A stretch of 27,059 nucleotides of DNA from Pelargonium nanum (lineage: Eukaryota > Streptophyta > Magnoliopsida > Geraniales > Geraniaceae). The notes below the pieces were generated by a model. It ran no database searches. It was not told the origin of the DNA and saw nothing but the letters and a program-made list of their open reading frames with translations. Location: positions 1 through 27,059 of the forward strand of contig JAYMTF010001032.1 of NCBI GenBank assembly GCA_036897485.1. Direction: 5' to 3'. Positions 1 to 10,959 of the stretch are shown here, piece by piece (within the stretch, counting starts at the first letter, position 1; each line of letters opens with the position of its first letter). A program made the position numbers and the translations under genes.

Positions 1-234
1 ATCCAATGAAGGGGGTCCCGTTAAGTTTGAAAGAGAGTTCTGTGGTCTTCTTGGGTCATGGTTTTGGCGTTTTAGTTTTATTGTGTTGCTTTGCTATTCT
101 AGTTTGGACGTAGGGTTGTTTTTAATTCTTGGCTTTAGCTTTAGTTACTTTCCTTGGTGCTTTAAGTTGTATTTCCATTTTATGGCAGTAGCCTAATGAA
201 ATTTAATTATTTCCTGTCAAAAAAAAAAAAAAAA
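1..234 (+). mobile_element. 3' end of a LINE (non-LTR retrotransposon) with poly(A) tail
   Basis: The T- and G-rich stretch ends in the motif CCTAATGAAATTT about 25 bases before a pure run of 16 A (219-234). This layout, a TAATGAAAT-type motif shortly before the tail, is common at the 3' ends of plant L1-type LINEs. No coding frame is visible in this fragment, and the 5' side lies beyond the window, so the target-site duplication cannot be paired. The call rests on tail architecture only; a processed transcript tail is the alternative. Confidence 0.5.
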
Positions 235-1500
235 GTTAATGACAATTTGGTTTATGAATTTTTTTCTGGTTTAATACCATGATGTGTTCTAAGTTGTTCC
301 GCAAACTCGCGGTTGAAACCTTTTAAAACTTTAAGCTGTTTAACCACACTCAGATTAATCTTCATTCGAGACTTGATCATAGATTTAAGTTCTCACCTCT
401 CTCCATGGGTATGTTGAGCAGAGATCGAATTCAATTTATGAACTTTTGATATAAACTCTAAAAATAAAAATCATTTTAAATAAATATATAAAAATGCACA
501 AATCATTTTTAAGCATAGAAAGACTAAAGAATCAAATTGAATCTTTTATAGAATATAAAATATCAATTGACAAACCTAGTACGCAAGTAAACCTACTAAT
601 ATATGTCAACATCCAATGTTGAATATGATATAGAATGTACTTGAAAGTTTCATTGAGCATTATTATATGGTTCATATCAATGTGCAATCATTTCACAAAT
701 TTGCCTACTCATCTATACTTGGCCACCACGGCTTCCTATCTTATTGACTTTTGCAATAACATCTTGCATTCCATATTCTTCGAAAATGTTATTTTGAGTA
801 CAAGATTATTTTATTTTCAAGATCATTTAATTACCAGGTTTAGCAAATCAAGAAATGAGAAAACGACTACAAAACATACCACTTAATGCGTCTCACACAA
901 GAAACTAGGAGACACGAAAGGCAGTTCGGATTCAGCAAATTTAAAATTACATTAAAATATTAAATTGTTCTGTTATTTCACTGGCAATTACTTAAAAGAG
1001 AATTAAAAAAATTATCTGCTTTTGATTTTGATTTTGATTTTATTTTCCCTATTTGAATGAGTTATGAATTATTGACATTTGCTGTTCAAAGATAATTTAA
1101 TAATGGTTCTATGACGTAATGATACACGGTACTATCATGAATCTTCAACCCCAGCCGTTGATCTACAAGAAAGTTGACAAATCCTGAGCTTTTCAAGACC
1201 ATTGATATTGTTTTATCAAACGTTGAGGCGTTGAATGTAGAAATGGTCAATGTTGGAAAAGAAGAAGAAAAAAGTTGAAAGCCTTTTTTCATATTTAAGT
1301 ACTCAATTAATAAATTTAATTATATTTCTGTAAAAAATCATTAAATTCAATAATATTCATTCTGGTTTCTGGGACTGGTTCTGGTTGGGTATTGGGTCAT
1401 GTCCTCTGTTTTTGTCATTATCTTCCAGCAACACGTCTCTCTATCCCTCTCGCATACACAACTCACGCATTAAAGTTCTCTCCTTTTTCTCTATTTGGCT
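235..1500. other. Intergenic, no gene seen
   Basis: The stretch is AT-rich with no supported gene. Short open frames at 635-886 (+) and 1086-1292 (-) show no recognisable motif. A short TTTTGA-unit repeat lies near 1018-1041. The last part, about 1430-1500, is rich in CTCT pyrimidine runs, as is common just upstream of plant transcription starts. Confidence 0.5.
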
Positions 1501-1503
1501 CCA

Positions 1504-1510
1504 TATATAT
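1504..1510 (+). promoter_or_regulatory. Putative TATA box of the At3g27390-like gene
   Basis: TATATAT lies 96 bases before the ATG at 1606 and follows a CT-rich stretch (1435-1500). A start about 30 bases downstream would leave a 5' leader of roughly 70 nt. Position and composition fit a core promoter; no transcript evidence is available. Confidence 0.45.
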
Positions 1511-1605
1511 TGAGAGAGTGTTTTTGTTCCTTGTAATATTATGCTAATTGTGGTTAATGGAGCAGTTGCAGATTCTTCCAGTTTTTGCTGTTGTGATCTT
1601 TTAGT

Positions 1606-4339
1606 ATGGACACGTCACTCTCTCAGTTCTCGGAGAGCTGGTTCTTGAATGTCATCTATGTGGTTCTTGCCTTCTTCTCTGCCCTCTTCTTGGGAGCTTT
1701 GAAAGGTCTCAACTTTTTCTGTTTTTGGAGTTGATTTTGTTTTCAAGTTTTGATTTTGATGGTGGGTTTTGTGATTTTTTGTTTTTGTTTGGTTCCCTGT
1801 TGGCCTTTGAAACTATATATGCAGGTTTGCTTGTGGGTCCTGTTGCTGGTCTGATTCTGGCAATAGGGAATGTTGGGGTGATTCTGGTGTTGTGCCCTGC
1901 ACATGTTGCCTGGACTGTCTATACCCTTATTAAGTTGGTGCAACCAAACTCAACTTCCTTAACTGATTTTCCATAATTGTTCCTTAATTGTGTCTTCAAT
2001 GTTTGATTAGAGCTGAGAAAAGTGGATTGGGTCTCATGTTTTGTTACCTGATATGCCCAATTTTTATTTTTTTTGTAGGTCTAATAGATTTGATGAGCCA
2101 CTTAAACTTGCCCTACTTCTTGCTTTGCCTGCACTGTTTGCTATATGGTTAGGTTTGAGCATAGCAGGGAGTGTTATTGTGGCATTGGGCTATGGTTTCT
2201 TCACTCCATGGGTCTCAACTTTTGAGGCTTTTAGGCAGGAGGAAATTTCAAAGAAGTTCTCGCACTGTATTGTGGTAAATTGATTGTGTTGATTTTGCCG
2301 TTTAGTTTGGTATTCTTTGTCTCGGTTAGCAATTGCACCTTTTGTTCATATTTACTTCCATTTTTTAACAACTAGGATGGAACATGGGGAACCATCAAAG
2401 GGAGCTGCACGGTAGTTAGGGATTTTGCAGATATTTGTTTTCATTCATATCCGCTCTACTTGAAGGAATTGCGCGAACCTCCCGGTTCAGGCGAGCTTAA
2501 ACCTCTTAGGTATACATAATGTTAATTGTATAGTTTCTTCAAATTTTGTCAGCCAGTTCCTAGAAGAAGGCTCATCCTTTGAAGCTGTATTGTAGGTTGA
2601 TTCATGTTCCTGCATGTATCATAGTTGGGCTGATGGGTCTGATTGTGGAGATTCCTCTTTACACTGCAATTGCTATAGTAAAGAGTCCATATATGTTGTT
2701 CAAGGGGTGGTTTCGGTTGATGCACGATCTAATTGGCCTTGAAGGTCCATTTACCGAAACAGCCTGCATACCCGTTGCTGGTTTGACAATCATTCTGTGG
2801 CCAATAGCTGTTGTTGGGAGCATCTTATTTGCTGTGTTTGCGAGCTTCTTTATTGGACTATATGGTTCAGTTATAGTATATCAGGTGTGCTCATTATTTC
2901 ACCACAATCATCATATCTTGGACTTGCATCGTATTGCATTCTTCTTCATTTTCTTATGGATGCAAACAGGAAAGATCTTTCTGGAGAGGTGTGGCTTTTG
3001 TGATTGCAATGGTTGCTGAATTTGACGAGTACACGAATGATTGGCTTTATCTTCGAGAGGGAACAATCCTTCCAAAGTAATACTCATTCCAATCATTTTT
3101 CTTCTTGATGCGTGTCCTTTTGTGTTCTCCAATCTTTAACAGTAGAAATCACGTTGCTGACAGTCAGGCCCCAGTATCGGAAGGAAAAAGTTTCTCGTTC
3201 ATCTGAGCTCTCAGTTGGAAGCAAATTCAATTCTGGTTCGGAAGAAGCGCCTGCAATGCTCATGCCTAGCTTAGCTCATTCCAAATCAGTTAGAGAGGCC
3301 ATACAAGAAGTGAAGATGGTGCAGGTATGTTTTAGGCATAGTTGAGTTTTATCTTTAAGTGGAGATATCTTCTTCTTCTTCTTCTTCTTCTTCTTCTTCT
3401 TCTTCTTCAACTGTCCATTATGAACCGATTAGAAATATGCAAGAACAGAGCAATCTTCTCTAGCTATGAACTATGAATGTTTGGTCAACTTATATGAAAT
3501 AAAAGATCTTTTAATGGTAGGACCTTCAAGTCACAAGTAAAGCAATATACTATATTTTTTAGTTTTAACTTTACTAGAATTATTGAGTAAACACGTCCTT
3601 GTATCCTGTTTCTGGATGAAGATGATAGGTGTTTTGATTTGGTTCTAATGAAACAGATATGGGGATATATGATGAAGTATTGTGAAATAAATGGAAAGTA
3701 CTTGTTGGACAACAATGTAATAACAAGTCGTGATCTCCACGAGTGGTTGAAGGCAAAGAGTGGCAGCGAAGCAACAATCATAGGTGTAGGCCTGCCCTGT
3801 TATTCATTTCTACATAGTCTACTGCATTCCATCAAAGTTGGTTCCAGTGGTATTTTGCTTCTAGATGACGTTGAGGTAACGCCCTTCAATAGGCCACAGG
3901 ACAAATTGTTGGACTGGTTCTTTAATCCCGTGATGGTGCTAAAAGATCAGATCAAGGCCATAAATCTGGAAGAGGGTGAGGTGAGGTTCTTGGAGCAAGT
4001 AGTTCTATTTGGAAGCAATGCTCAACGCATGGAAGCTTGGACAAATCGCGCTTCATTACCCCAAGACGCTCTCAGAGCAGCTCAAATTCAGGGTATCAGC
4101 AGAAGGTCAGTAAGTTATAAAACAAAAGTTGATAGATTAGTGTTTAAATTTATGCGATGAGCTGAGAATATGGATATTGTTGATTATGGTGTAGGATGAT
4201 TGGAATGGTGAGAAGTGTATCCAAGTTTCCTACATATCGAAGGAAATTTAGCAATGTGGTGAAGGCTTTAATTGCTTACTCCGTGGAGAGAGACAGCTCT
4301 GCATCCATGAGGTCCGTTAGTTCGATAGAATTTGTTTAG
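1606..4339 (+). CDS. Uncharacterised multi-pass membrane protein, At3g27390 type
   Basis: Nine exons: 1606-1705, 1825-1933, 2079-2274, 2376-2509, 2596-2884, 2970-3076, 3168-3324, 3657-4105, 4195-4339. All junctions are GT-AG and the joined frame gives 561 residues, close to the roughly 590 of the Arabidopsis relative. The protein starts MDTSLSQFSESW. Hydrophobic segments fill residues about 13-68, 78-112 and 181-276; the second half is soluble, with the stretch DNNVITSRDLHEWLKAKSG near 390 and a basic, serine-rich C-terminus ending SSIEFV. The family is plant-specific with no established biochemical role; a membrane location is inferred from the hydrophobic blocks alone. Acidic and aromatic residues after the last hydrophobic block (EFDEYTNDWLYLREGTILP) are a strong family signature. 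The start is the first ATG after a CT-rich leader. Intron 7 carries a long TCT microsatellite. Confidence 0.9.
3368..3408 (+). repeat. (TCT)n microsatellite in intron 7
   Basis: An uninterrupted TCT repeat of 41 bases (about 13.7 units) lies 43 bases after the donor site of intron 7 of the membrane-protein gene. Such long pure trinucleotide runs are usually length-polymorphic. Confidence 0.95.
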
Positions 4340-6505
4340 GATGTAATTACATGTACGTACGACTACATTTATGCCCATTCTTTCCTAGTTTTTTGCTTCT
4401 TTTTCATTTATATATGTACGAGTAGAAGTAGCTAGCTTTAGACAAGACTTGTCAGGTTTGTCGATGACGCTCTCGTGAAAATACGACATGAATTCACTCA
4501 AAATGCACAAAGTTTAGGTTACAGTAGACATTCCTACATGTTCCTTGAAAATTTAGGTCCGAAATAACTGAAATTATCTGCTATTTGGATAGCACATGTA
4601 CATGTGAATGGCTAGCTTGGTGGGTGATGCTTTGTAATTTATTTGCTCAAATTTGGCACAACTTAAAATAAGTTTTGATTAAAGTATAATGTTATAATTA
4701 GCTAAATTTGAGTCTTCTGATAATATGTAAGACGAGTGTGTGCTTGGTGTAGTTTTGTGGCTGAAGGGATGTATTAAGAATACGAAAATGAATTTGGATA
4801 TAGAGTCGCAAAGAATTGGATATGCTAGATAAAATAATTCAAGATCTCCCCTTTGATTACAACGAACTGGGTATATTTCTTATACCCAAATTACAAAATG
4901 AAGTTTGGTTCACATTTATTTTAGATACAATATTGTCTTAAATTAAAAAAAAAATCGGTTTAATGTTCTCGTTCCAAATGTTTTTGTCGTCGATGATTGT
5001 TATATGTACATGCATTGAAAAATAAGTAAAAATAGTTTGTTGAGCAACTACTCATCGAAATTAGCAACTCATTTTTATCAATTGAGCTATACAATATGGG
5101 CCTTCGGAAAAAGAAAAAGATAAGTCACATGCATGCAAGAAAGAGAAATGAATCAATTTGAAAGCCTAAGATTATGTTATTGTGTCGGCATTTTTTTGTT
5201 TGTGTGGGATCAATGTAAAACTGATAAGATAGTGTGTGTATATATTCACTTGTATTTTGGTTCATGTCATGTGCATGGTTTGGTTATGACAGTAGTTATG
5301 CATGTTATATTTGTGGTCTGAAATATTGTTTTTTAGCTTCATTGTTATATTTAGTTTAGTTACACACACATATGACAACAATACTTGTATGCTTACCTTA
5401 GTTACCAACACATGACATAGTAAGACTTTTTTACATTATAAAAAAGAATCACATTACATTATAACTCGTAATCATTTATAGATACCACTACCGATGAGAC
5501 TGAAATTAGAGACCTCACTACAAAAGTTCAAGAGTACTAATCACTTGGCCGGTAAAGCTTTAATAACATAGTAAAATTTGTGCACATATGAAATAAATAT
5601 TTGTATGTTGATAGATATGACAATTTTAGCTTACTTATGGAATATTCTTTAATTTCAAATAAAAGACTTGTATATATTGACAACTTCTTGCAAACATGAG
5701 TTTCCAACCTAGCGTATATCTCAGCAGTTTAATGATTAGGCAGTCTCTATATTGACCGCAAAGTTATTCTTTTTGGCGAGCTGGAATCTTGATGACTGAG
5801 CATTCATTCATGGAATGGTGAGCGATTGGATCCTTATTTGGGAATCTCTCTCTCAAATCTTTCTCCCGATTTTTTTTTTGTTTCTCAAGCAAATTGATCG
5901 GTTTTAGTTTTTTTTAACGACATGCGAGGTAAATCATTTGAATCCAAAGAAAAGCCTGTTTCTTACCCTTCACGCATGTTTTGGTTGCTACCCTTCCTCA
6001 GCGCTATGATTGTATAATAGGCCATAACTATGTCTTCAAGCTCTATTTGCTTAGTCTTTTTAGTAGATCTCACAAGTTGGTCCTCGTCCTCAAGGAAAGG
6101 GAACATTTGCACCACACTCATCGTAACAATAGCTTTTATTCACTTTTCACAACATAGAATTTTACATTTTTTTTCACCTTTTCATGTACTAAATGTTCTT
6201 ATCAGCTTTGTTTTTTTTATAAAACATATATACATATTCTTGAAAAGGTTACATTTCTTTGCCAAACTATACCTCAACTTATGTTTAAGATAATTGTGCT
6301 ATTCTAGGGTCACTTATAAAAAATTCAAACTAAGTACATAATTGATTTTTTTTTTGAAATCAAGTACATAATTAATTAATAGCGTTATAAATGTAATTTA
6401 ATAAGAGGACTATTTAGTAAGCATATTAAATTCCTTTGTGGGTAGAAAAGAATGACGACTTTTTCACATTTAGTAATACACACAAAAATAATTTCAACTT
6501 TCAAC
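4340..6505. other. 3' flank and gene-poor spacer
   Basis: The first few hundred bases hold the 3' UTR of the membrane-protein gene, with no single clear AATAAA. The rest is AT-rich and shows no supported gene; the open frames at 5133-5321 and 6030-6293 look random. A possible LINE ORF1 fragment lies at about 5960-6131 on the minus strand and is listed separately. Confidence 0.5.
5960..6131 (-). mobile_element. Possible LINE ORF1 N-terminal fragment
   Basis: Read on the minus strand from about 6131, the frame gives an acidic stretch followed by DQLVRSTKKTK. That combination (acidic residues, then a [RK]STKK-type motif) resembles the N-terminus of ORF1/DUF4283 proteins of plant LINEs. The frame closes after about 50 residues and no zinc knuckle or reverse transcriptase is near, so at most this is a small relic. 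Chance similarity is a real alternative. Confidence 0.25.
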
Positions 6506-6511
6506 TTTATT
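6506..6511 (-). terminator. Putative poly(A) signal of the methylesterase gene
   Basis: AATAAA on the minus strand, 97 bases past the TGA stop of the methylesterase gene, in an AT-rich region. It is the best match to the canonical signal in the expected window. Confidence 0.4.
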
Positions 6512-6607
6512 GATTCAAATGGAAGAATCCAGTTACAAACTAACACACAATCTGTTAACACATGCACAAGCAACAAAATATTTTCTTATATTTTCTATAA
6601 TTAATTC

Positions 6608-7746
6608 TCAAGAGTGAGTTTTTGTCACAATATCTAAAAGACCGTCCGAGAGTTCTTGCGGTTTTGAAAGCATTGCCATATGATCCGCACCCTCAATTTC
6701 TATGACTTCCGCGACTCCACCCGCATTTTCTATCATCCATTTCTGAAATTCTTCCGGTATCCCTTGATCTTCCTTGCACACGACGAAAGCTCGTTTAACC
6801 GATCCATATTTTTCATTCGTAAAACTTAAATTGTTATTCGTTGATAAATCATCCACGAACAACGATCCTTCCCTCGTTAATGCCTTGGCGAGTTCCAAAT
6901 CCTTAGATAAGATCACTTATACGACAATTAGTAAAAGAAAAAATCATTTTGATTTTGACAACATTGACAATGAGATTGATATTTTTGGAGCTTACCTCAA
7001 TTGGGGAGAGTTGATACAGCTTGGATGCCAAGAAGTTGTGTCCAAAAACCACTGTGGTACCTGTTTGATTTGAGGTCCCATTAGTTGAAAACTGAGTGTC
7101 CATCCACATCTCCTTAGGTGACCTTGATAAAAACTTTTTTCAAGTGGGAAACAAAAGCAACAACCACCATCAATTCCCATTTTAGAGAAAAACAAAAAAA
7201 TGTACTCTACCTTTAAACTATAAACAGAAAGACTGTCCGACTTTCAGCCATAATCTATAAGTCGAGACTCTCATTCAAGACACAAATAAAATGAATCTGA
7301 ACACGTGTGCTCCGCCTACAAATTATTGAGGCGGGCATGAATGTTAATTACTTAATTACCTGATCGAGAACATAGGATGGCTTGTTGATGGTGTCCGGAA
7401 GAAAAGCTGTCATAAAAATGGCTAGAGAAATCTTGTGAGGGAACAATTCCATGGCTAGAGCCAAATTCAAGCCTCCCAAGCTGTGGCCAACGAGGACCAC
7501 TTGTTCGTGCTCCGGAACTGAGGCCATGAACTTCAACAAAGGCTCGGTGTAGTCAAGGGCTGTCGGGACGTCGTGGATGAACTTCATGTTGACGCCGGAA
7601 GCCGCCATGTCGAGGGCGGTGACGCGGTGGCCGGCGGCCTCCAGGCGAGGCTTGAGCTTGTACCAACTCCATGCGCCGTGGCAAGCACCATGGACAAGTA
7701 CGAAATGTGTTTCACTCCTCATTTTATCTATTTGTGTTTTGTGCAT
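6608..7746 (-). CDS. Methylesterase, SABP2/MES-like alpha/beta hydrolase
   Basis: Three exons in transcript order: 7746-7360, 7133-6996, 6901-6608; 272 residues, near the usual 260-265. MES enzymes hydrolyse methyl esters of salicylate, jasmonate or auxin, mostly in the cytosol; the substrate here cannot be told. After HFVLVHGACHGAWSWYKL (oxyanion region) come the nucleophile elbow VGHSLGG with Ser89, Asp220 in CKEDQGIPEEF and His249 in GADHMAML, which is the full triad and order of tobacco SABP2. Exon 2 begins FLSRSPKEMWMDTQF; the acceptor at 7134/7133 is the one that keeps frame and matches the family. The first ATG is at 7746. A second, at 7722 (MRSETHF), has A at -3 and gives a family-like N-terminus, so it may be the real start. 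No transit peptide is evident. Confidence 0.9.
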
Positions 7747-7886
7747 CAAACTCAAGTTTTTGCGTCCCTTAATAAGGTGGTTGCCGCAAGTGGTGCTTGT
7801 TGAATGTTCTCGACGTCTCGTATTGGACTTTCGGTTGTGGTACGTCTAGTAGGTCCCACATTTGCAATCATTTGTTTTATATTGTA

Positions 7887-7893
7887 TTATATA
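7887..7893 (-). promoter_or_regulatory. Putative TATA box of the methylesterase gene
   Basis: TATATAA on the minus strand, about 140 bases before the first ATG. It is the clearest TATA-like element upstream of the gene and would give a leader of roughly 110 nt. Confidence 0.35.
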
Positions 7894-8063
7894 CCATACA
7901 CAAAATAGAATAAAATGGAGGGGATTCGCTTTATTCAAAGTAAGGTACGTTAAATTTTGAAACGAGGATTTATAATCGCTACAAATTTTTTTGTTTTATT
8001 TGGTGATTGCAAAAAATAAGTTGTTCTTAATGAATACACAAAGAATTAGGCTTAGAAATAATG

Positions 8064-8097
8064 ATTATTGAGTTGACACAGATAAAAACTCAATAAT
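8064..8097. repeat. Perfect 11-bp inverted repeat (hairpin)
   Basis: ATTATTGAGTT (8064-8074) and its exact complement AACTCAATAAT (8087-8097) are separated by 12 bases. It lies just inside the region assigned to the CACTA end and may be part of that element's subterminal sequence or a chance structure. Confidence 0.6.
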
Positions 8098-8118
8098 AGT
8101 GAAAACTTGTGCTTTTAT

Positions 8119-8299
8119 GCTTTCGGCGACAACTTTTCTGTCCACAAAGCTATGCTTCCGTGACAAACTTTTTCTCGTCGTGCATTTGGAGACTTTCTGT
8201 GACAACACCTTTGGTGACAATAGTTACTGACTTTCGGTGACCAGATATGAGTTTGAGTGTTAGAATGTGTTGTTGCGAAAAATAAAATTTCTTGTAGTG
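8119..8299. mobile_element. Terminal fragment of a CACTA (En/Spm-type) DNA transposon
   Basis: Read on the minus strand from 8299 the sequence starts CACTACAAGAAATTTT, the standard CACTA terminus. Inward from it lie five copies of a short subterminal motif, roughly CTTTCNGTGACNA: at 8119-8130, 8154-8168, 8192-8206, 8208-8221 and 8230-8243. Repeated subterminal motifs are typical transposase-binding sites of this superfamily. No matching opposite CACTA end is visible to the left within the spacer and no transposase frame is present, so this is a truncated or heavily eroded copy. The element lies on the low-coordinate side of 8299. Confidence 0.7.
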
Positions 8300-8881
8300 T
8301 TCTAACACGCTCCTTCACGTGCAACCCGAATTTAGGACCTTAAGGCACCAATCATGTAAAGAATGATCAACTCAAAACATGATAGTTGAAAACTCAATTT
8401 CATATAATGATATGTCATAACTGTACAATTTTGTGCGGTTTAGCTAAATCAGAAGCTTCTTGGCTCAGATTCATTGGTTAAGAATACAAAAACAAGTCGA
8501 TTAAGTTTTGATTTAAGTTAAACCATCGTAATTATATCATATCATCATACTAAATTTCACTCATACTCATTTAAGATATTTTGGGAGCCATAAAGTTCGC
8601 CATATAAATGACTTTTGATAAAGTGATATAACCAAAACCAATAACCAAATTAAATCTAAAGGGGCTGCACCAAAATTCATTGAATGAAAGAAAGGACAGT
8701 ACTGACTGTTTATTTTTTGACATTTCTATAACTTGTTAGCAAATTCACATGTGTCTCTCTTGACAAAAACAATTAAACGAATATTTTAGGTTTTTACATT
8801 ATACACTGTTGATTTTATAAAATTATAATTTCTTTTTCCCCTCTTTGAAATCTAAACATTTTAAGTAAAAGGAGTAATTTC

Positions 8882-8918
8882 CTTTTAAAGAAAAGTTAAT
8901 TTTCTTTTAAAGAAAAGT
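8882..8918. repeat. Short direct repeat of CTTTTAAAGAAAAGT
   Basis: The 15-base unit occurs at 8882-8896 and 8904-8918, separated by seven bases. The core CTTTTAAAG is itself palindromic. No function is evident. Confidence 0.7.
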
Positions 8919-8953
8919 AAAAAGAGTAATTACACAATTTTTTGCTACTCTTA

Positions 8954-9487
8954 TTTTGGCTATCCTGAACTTTCACCAAACCATTTTATCAATTACGGAA
9001 AATGTCAATAATTAGGTCATATATCAAGTACATGACCCCAAAAAATCCAAAATTTCAAAAAACCATTCACTTCACCATAAACTTCATAGTATATGAAATT
9101 CATTTAATTTTCAGAGTTGCTTGCTTTTAGTTTTCAATTTTTTTTATATATTAATGTGTTCATTTAATAAACCAACAATTTTTTATTTACAAATTTCACC
9201 TATTGAAAATAAATCCAAATCCAAGCCCTAACAAATTCAAATCCAATAAATTTCAATCCTCATTTCAACCAAACAAGAAGCCAAATCCAGCGATTTCCAG
9301 TAGCCACGGTGGTGGTGGTGGTGGTCAAACTCCATCTGATCACGATGGAGCAAATCCGGTGAGGCGATAGTGGCCACATCCAACCATGGGAAGGAGATGG
9401 ATGGAGGAAGGACAATCTGATCTTTTTGTCTTTTAAGTGACGCTGAGATAAATATAATGGAGTGTGGAAAGTTCAAGATAACCAAAT
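8954..9487. mobile_element. MITE-like element bounded by inverted repeats
   Basis: The segment 8954-8974 and the reverse complement of 9467-9487 match at 18 of 21 positions, both containing TGAACTTTC; weaker similarity continues outward for about 15 bases. The roughly 530-570 bp between hold no transposase. The inside includes an AT-rich left half and, at 9309-9324, a GGT run followed by a GC-richer segment that looks unlike its surroundings. This fits a non-autonomous DNA element with moderately long terminal inverted repeats. I could not fix the outer ends or a target-site duplication, so the superfamily is open. Confidence 0.45.
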
Positions 9488-9530
9488 TAAAAATAATAAA
9501 AAATAGTTTAGAGTATTCAGGTGCTAAAAT

Positions 9531-10370
9531 TGTTAAGTTCAGAATAGATACGTGTAATTTCTCTTAAACGAATAAGCAAATATTTTGAAAAAGGTAAAAA
9601 ACTTAATTAGAGTATTTGCATCAAGTAATAGTCTTTTTATAGACTTTACAGATGAGTTGTGTGGGTTGTTTACAACCCCACCACAAGCAAGACAATAGCC
9701 ATTAAGCCACTTGGTCACTAACCTCTCTATAGGACTAGTTCCTATACAATAGGAATTGAAGTGGAATATAACTAACAACTAAGTATCACTTAGTAAGCAA
9801 CTTCAAAATATATATAAAAAATGTATTAAGAATAGATAAATTCCAACAATTTTTTTTCCGTAAATTGATGTTTGTTAACAAGAAGTATAGGTTTTCATGT
9901 ATGATCTTCCAATCTGAGAGACTTTGTAAACATGTTAGTAAATTGGTCTTCAGTTCTGCATTAGATGGATCATCAACCGTTTTATTTCTTGTGAGATCTC
10001 TTTAAAAAATGAAATATGACATCTATATACTTGGTCCTCCCATGAAGAATTGGATACTTCAAAATTGATGGCATAGCTATTGTCACAAAAAAAGCTACTG
10101 GACCTTGATTCTTGAAGTGTTACACCTCAAGAGTTCTTCTCAGCCATATAGCTTGACAAGTACACAAAGTTGCAGCCACATTTTCAACTTCCAAAATGCA
10201 GTAATGGGCAACATGAATATCAGTTGCTTTTTATAAGACCAAGAAACAACTTTAGAAGCAAGCATGTAAACAAAGCCCGAAGTACTATTTCATTTGTCGA
10301 TATCACCTGCAAAATCATTGTCAGTAAATCTCCCATTTAGCATAGCATACCATACTCCATAGTAGCCCGA
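9531..10370 (-). mobile_element. Broken Ty1-copia fossil: RNase H end plus one LTR
   Basis: On the minus strand, about 10370 to 9860 resembles the C-terminal RNase H part of copia polyprotein, including the blocks that follow GD-type residues and the region before the LTR. A purine run at 9849-9858 is followed by a presumed 3' LTR at 9848-9531 (318 bp) that starts TGTTGG and ends AACA. A TATAAAAAG-type promoter box sits inside the LTR. The element is clearly broken, with several breaks in the coding part, and the whole 5' portion including the other LTR is not seen. Age cannot be estimated from LTR divergence because only one LTR is present; the decay suggests an old insertion. Confidence 0.7.
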
Positions 10371-10452
10371 GCCCATGAGAGTGACACAAATGTGAGAAGA
10401 GGCCTGCTAGAGGAAGGAAAGAAAGTTTAGTCCGAGAATTTGAAAGGTCTTT

Positions 10453-10671
10453 CAGTCGAAGCGATATTGCTTTAATATTAAGAAACAATTATGTTTGTGA
10501 ACCAAGTCGAGTCATATACGTCTCGCAGTTAAAGCGATGATGCTTCAATATTTGAAAACTATGATGTTGTAAACTAATATGAGTGAAGACGTGTTTTGCA
10601 GTCGAAGTAATAATGCTTCCATGCCCGATAAAAAAATGATGTTTATGAACTAGAGCGAATTGAGGCATGAG
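10453..10671. repeat. 73-bp tandem repeat, three units
   Basis: Three consecutive units begin with CAGTCGAAGC, CAGTTAAAGC and CAGTCGAAGT at 10453, 10526 and 10599, exactly 73 bases apart. Each has a short GAAGC/GCTTC-like hairpin near its start followed by a GATGTT/ATGTTT block. A partial fourth unit seems to start around 10672. The units are roughly 65-70% alike by eye. The period is not a multiple of three, so this is not a protein repeat. It lies beside the copia fossil but I see no evidence that it belongs to it. Confidence 0.75.
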
Positions 10672-10959
10672 CATAATTCCAATACCCAGAAGGTTTAAGG
10701 GAGAATCCATTGTTGAGATACCAACAACAAGATACCATTAAAGCTCCTTTAGCTCCCAAAGACATCATGACCTAGATTTCATCTATGGTAATAAAGAGCT
10801 TGGTGTGCTGCTGTTGACATGATTGTGATGTGGGAAGTGCATGTAGACATATTGGTGTGATAATCCATTAATTAGCCAAGCGTACTGATACTCAAAAGTA
10901 TGTGCAATATTATTTAGTGCATGTATAGAAACATTTAAGTCTTCATATGTTTAGCAAAA

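Noticed and set aside
635-886. Plus-strand open frame of 83 codons
   Set aside because: Low-complexity composition, no family signature and no promoter context.
1086-1292. Minus-strand open frame of 68 codons near the left end
   Set aside because: No recognisable domain, no splice context or neighbouring coding sequence; most likely chance in AT-rich DNA.
5513-5523. CTCACTACAAAAG as the missing CACTA partner end
   Set aside because: The match stops after CACTACAA and no subterminal motifs follow; probably chance.
7121-7122. AG at the end of ATCAAG as acceptor of methylesterase exon 2
   Set aside because: It would bring a stop within three codons; the upstream AAAAAAG acceptor (exon from 7133) keeps frame and restores the family sequence.
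7747-7755. Three-codon upstream extension of the methylesterase frame
   Set aside because: The extension starts with TTG, not ATG; the first real ATG is at 7746.
7577-7849. Plus-strand open frames opposite the methylesterase exon 1
   Set aside because: They are antisense shadows of the GC-rich first exon.
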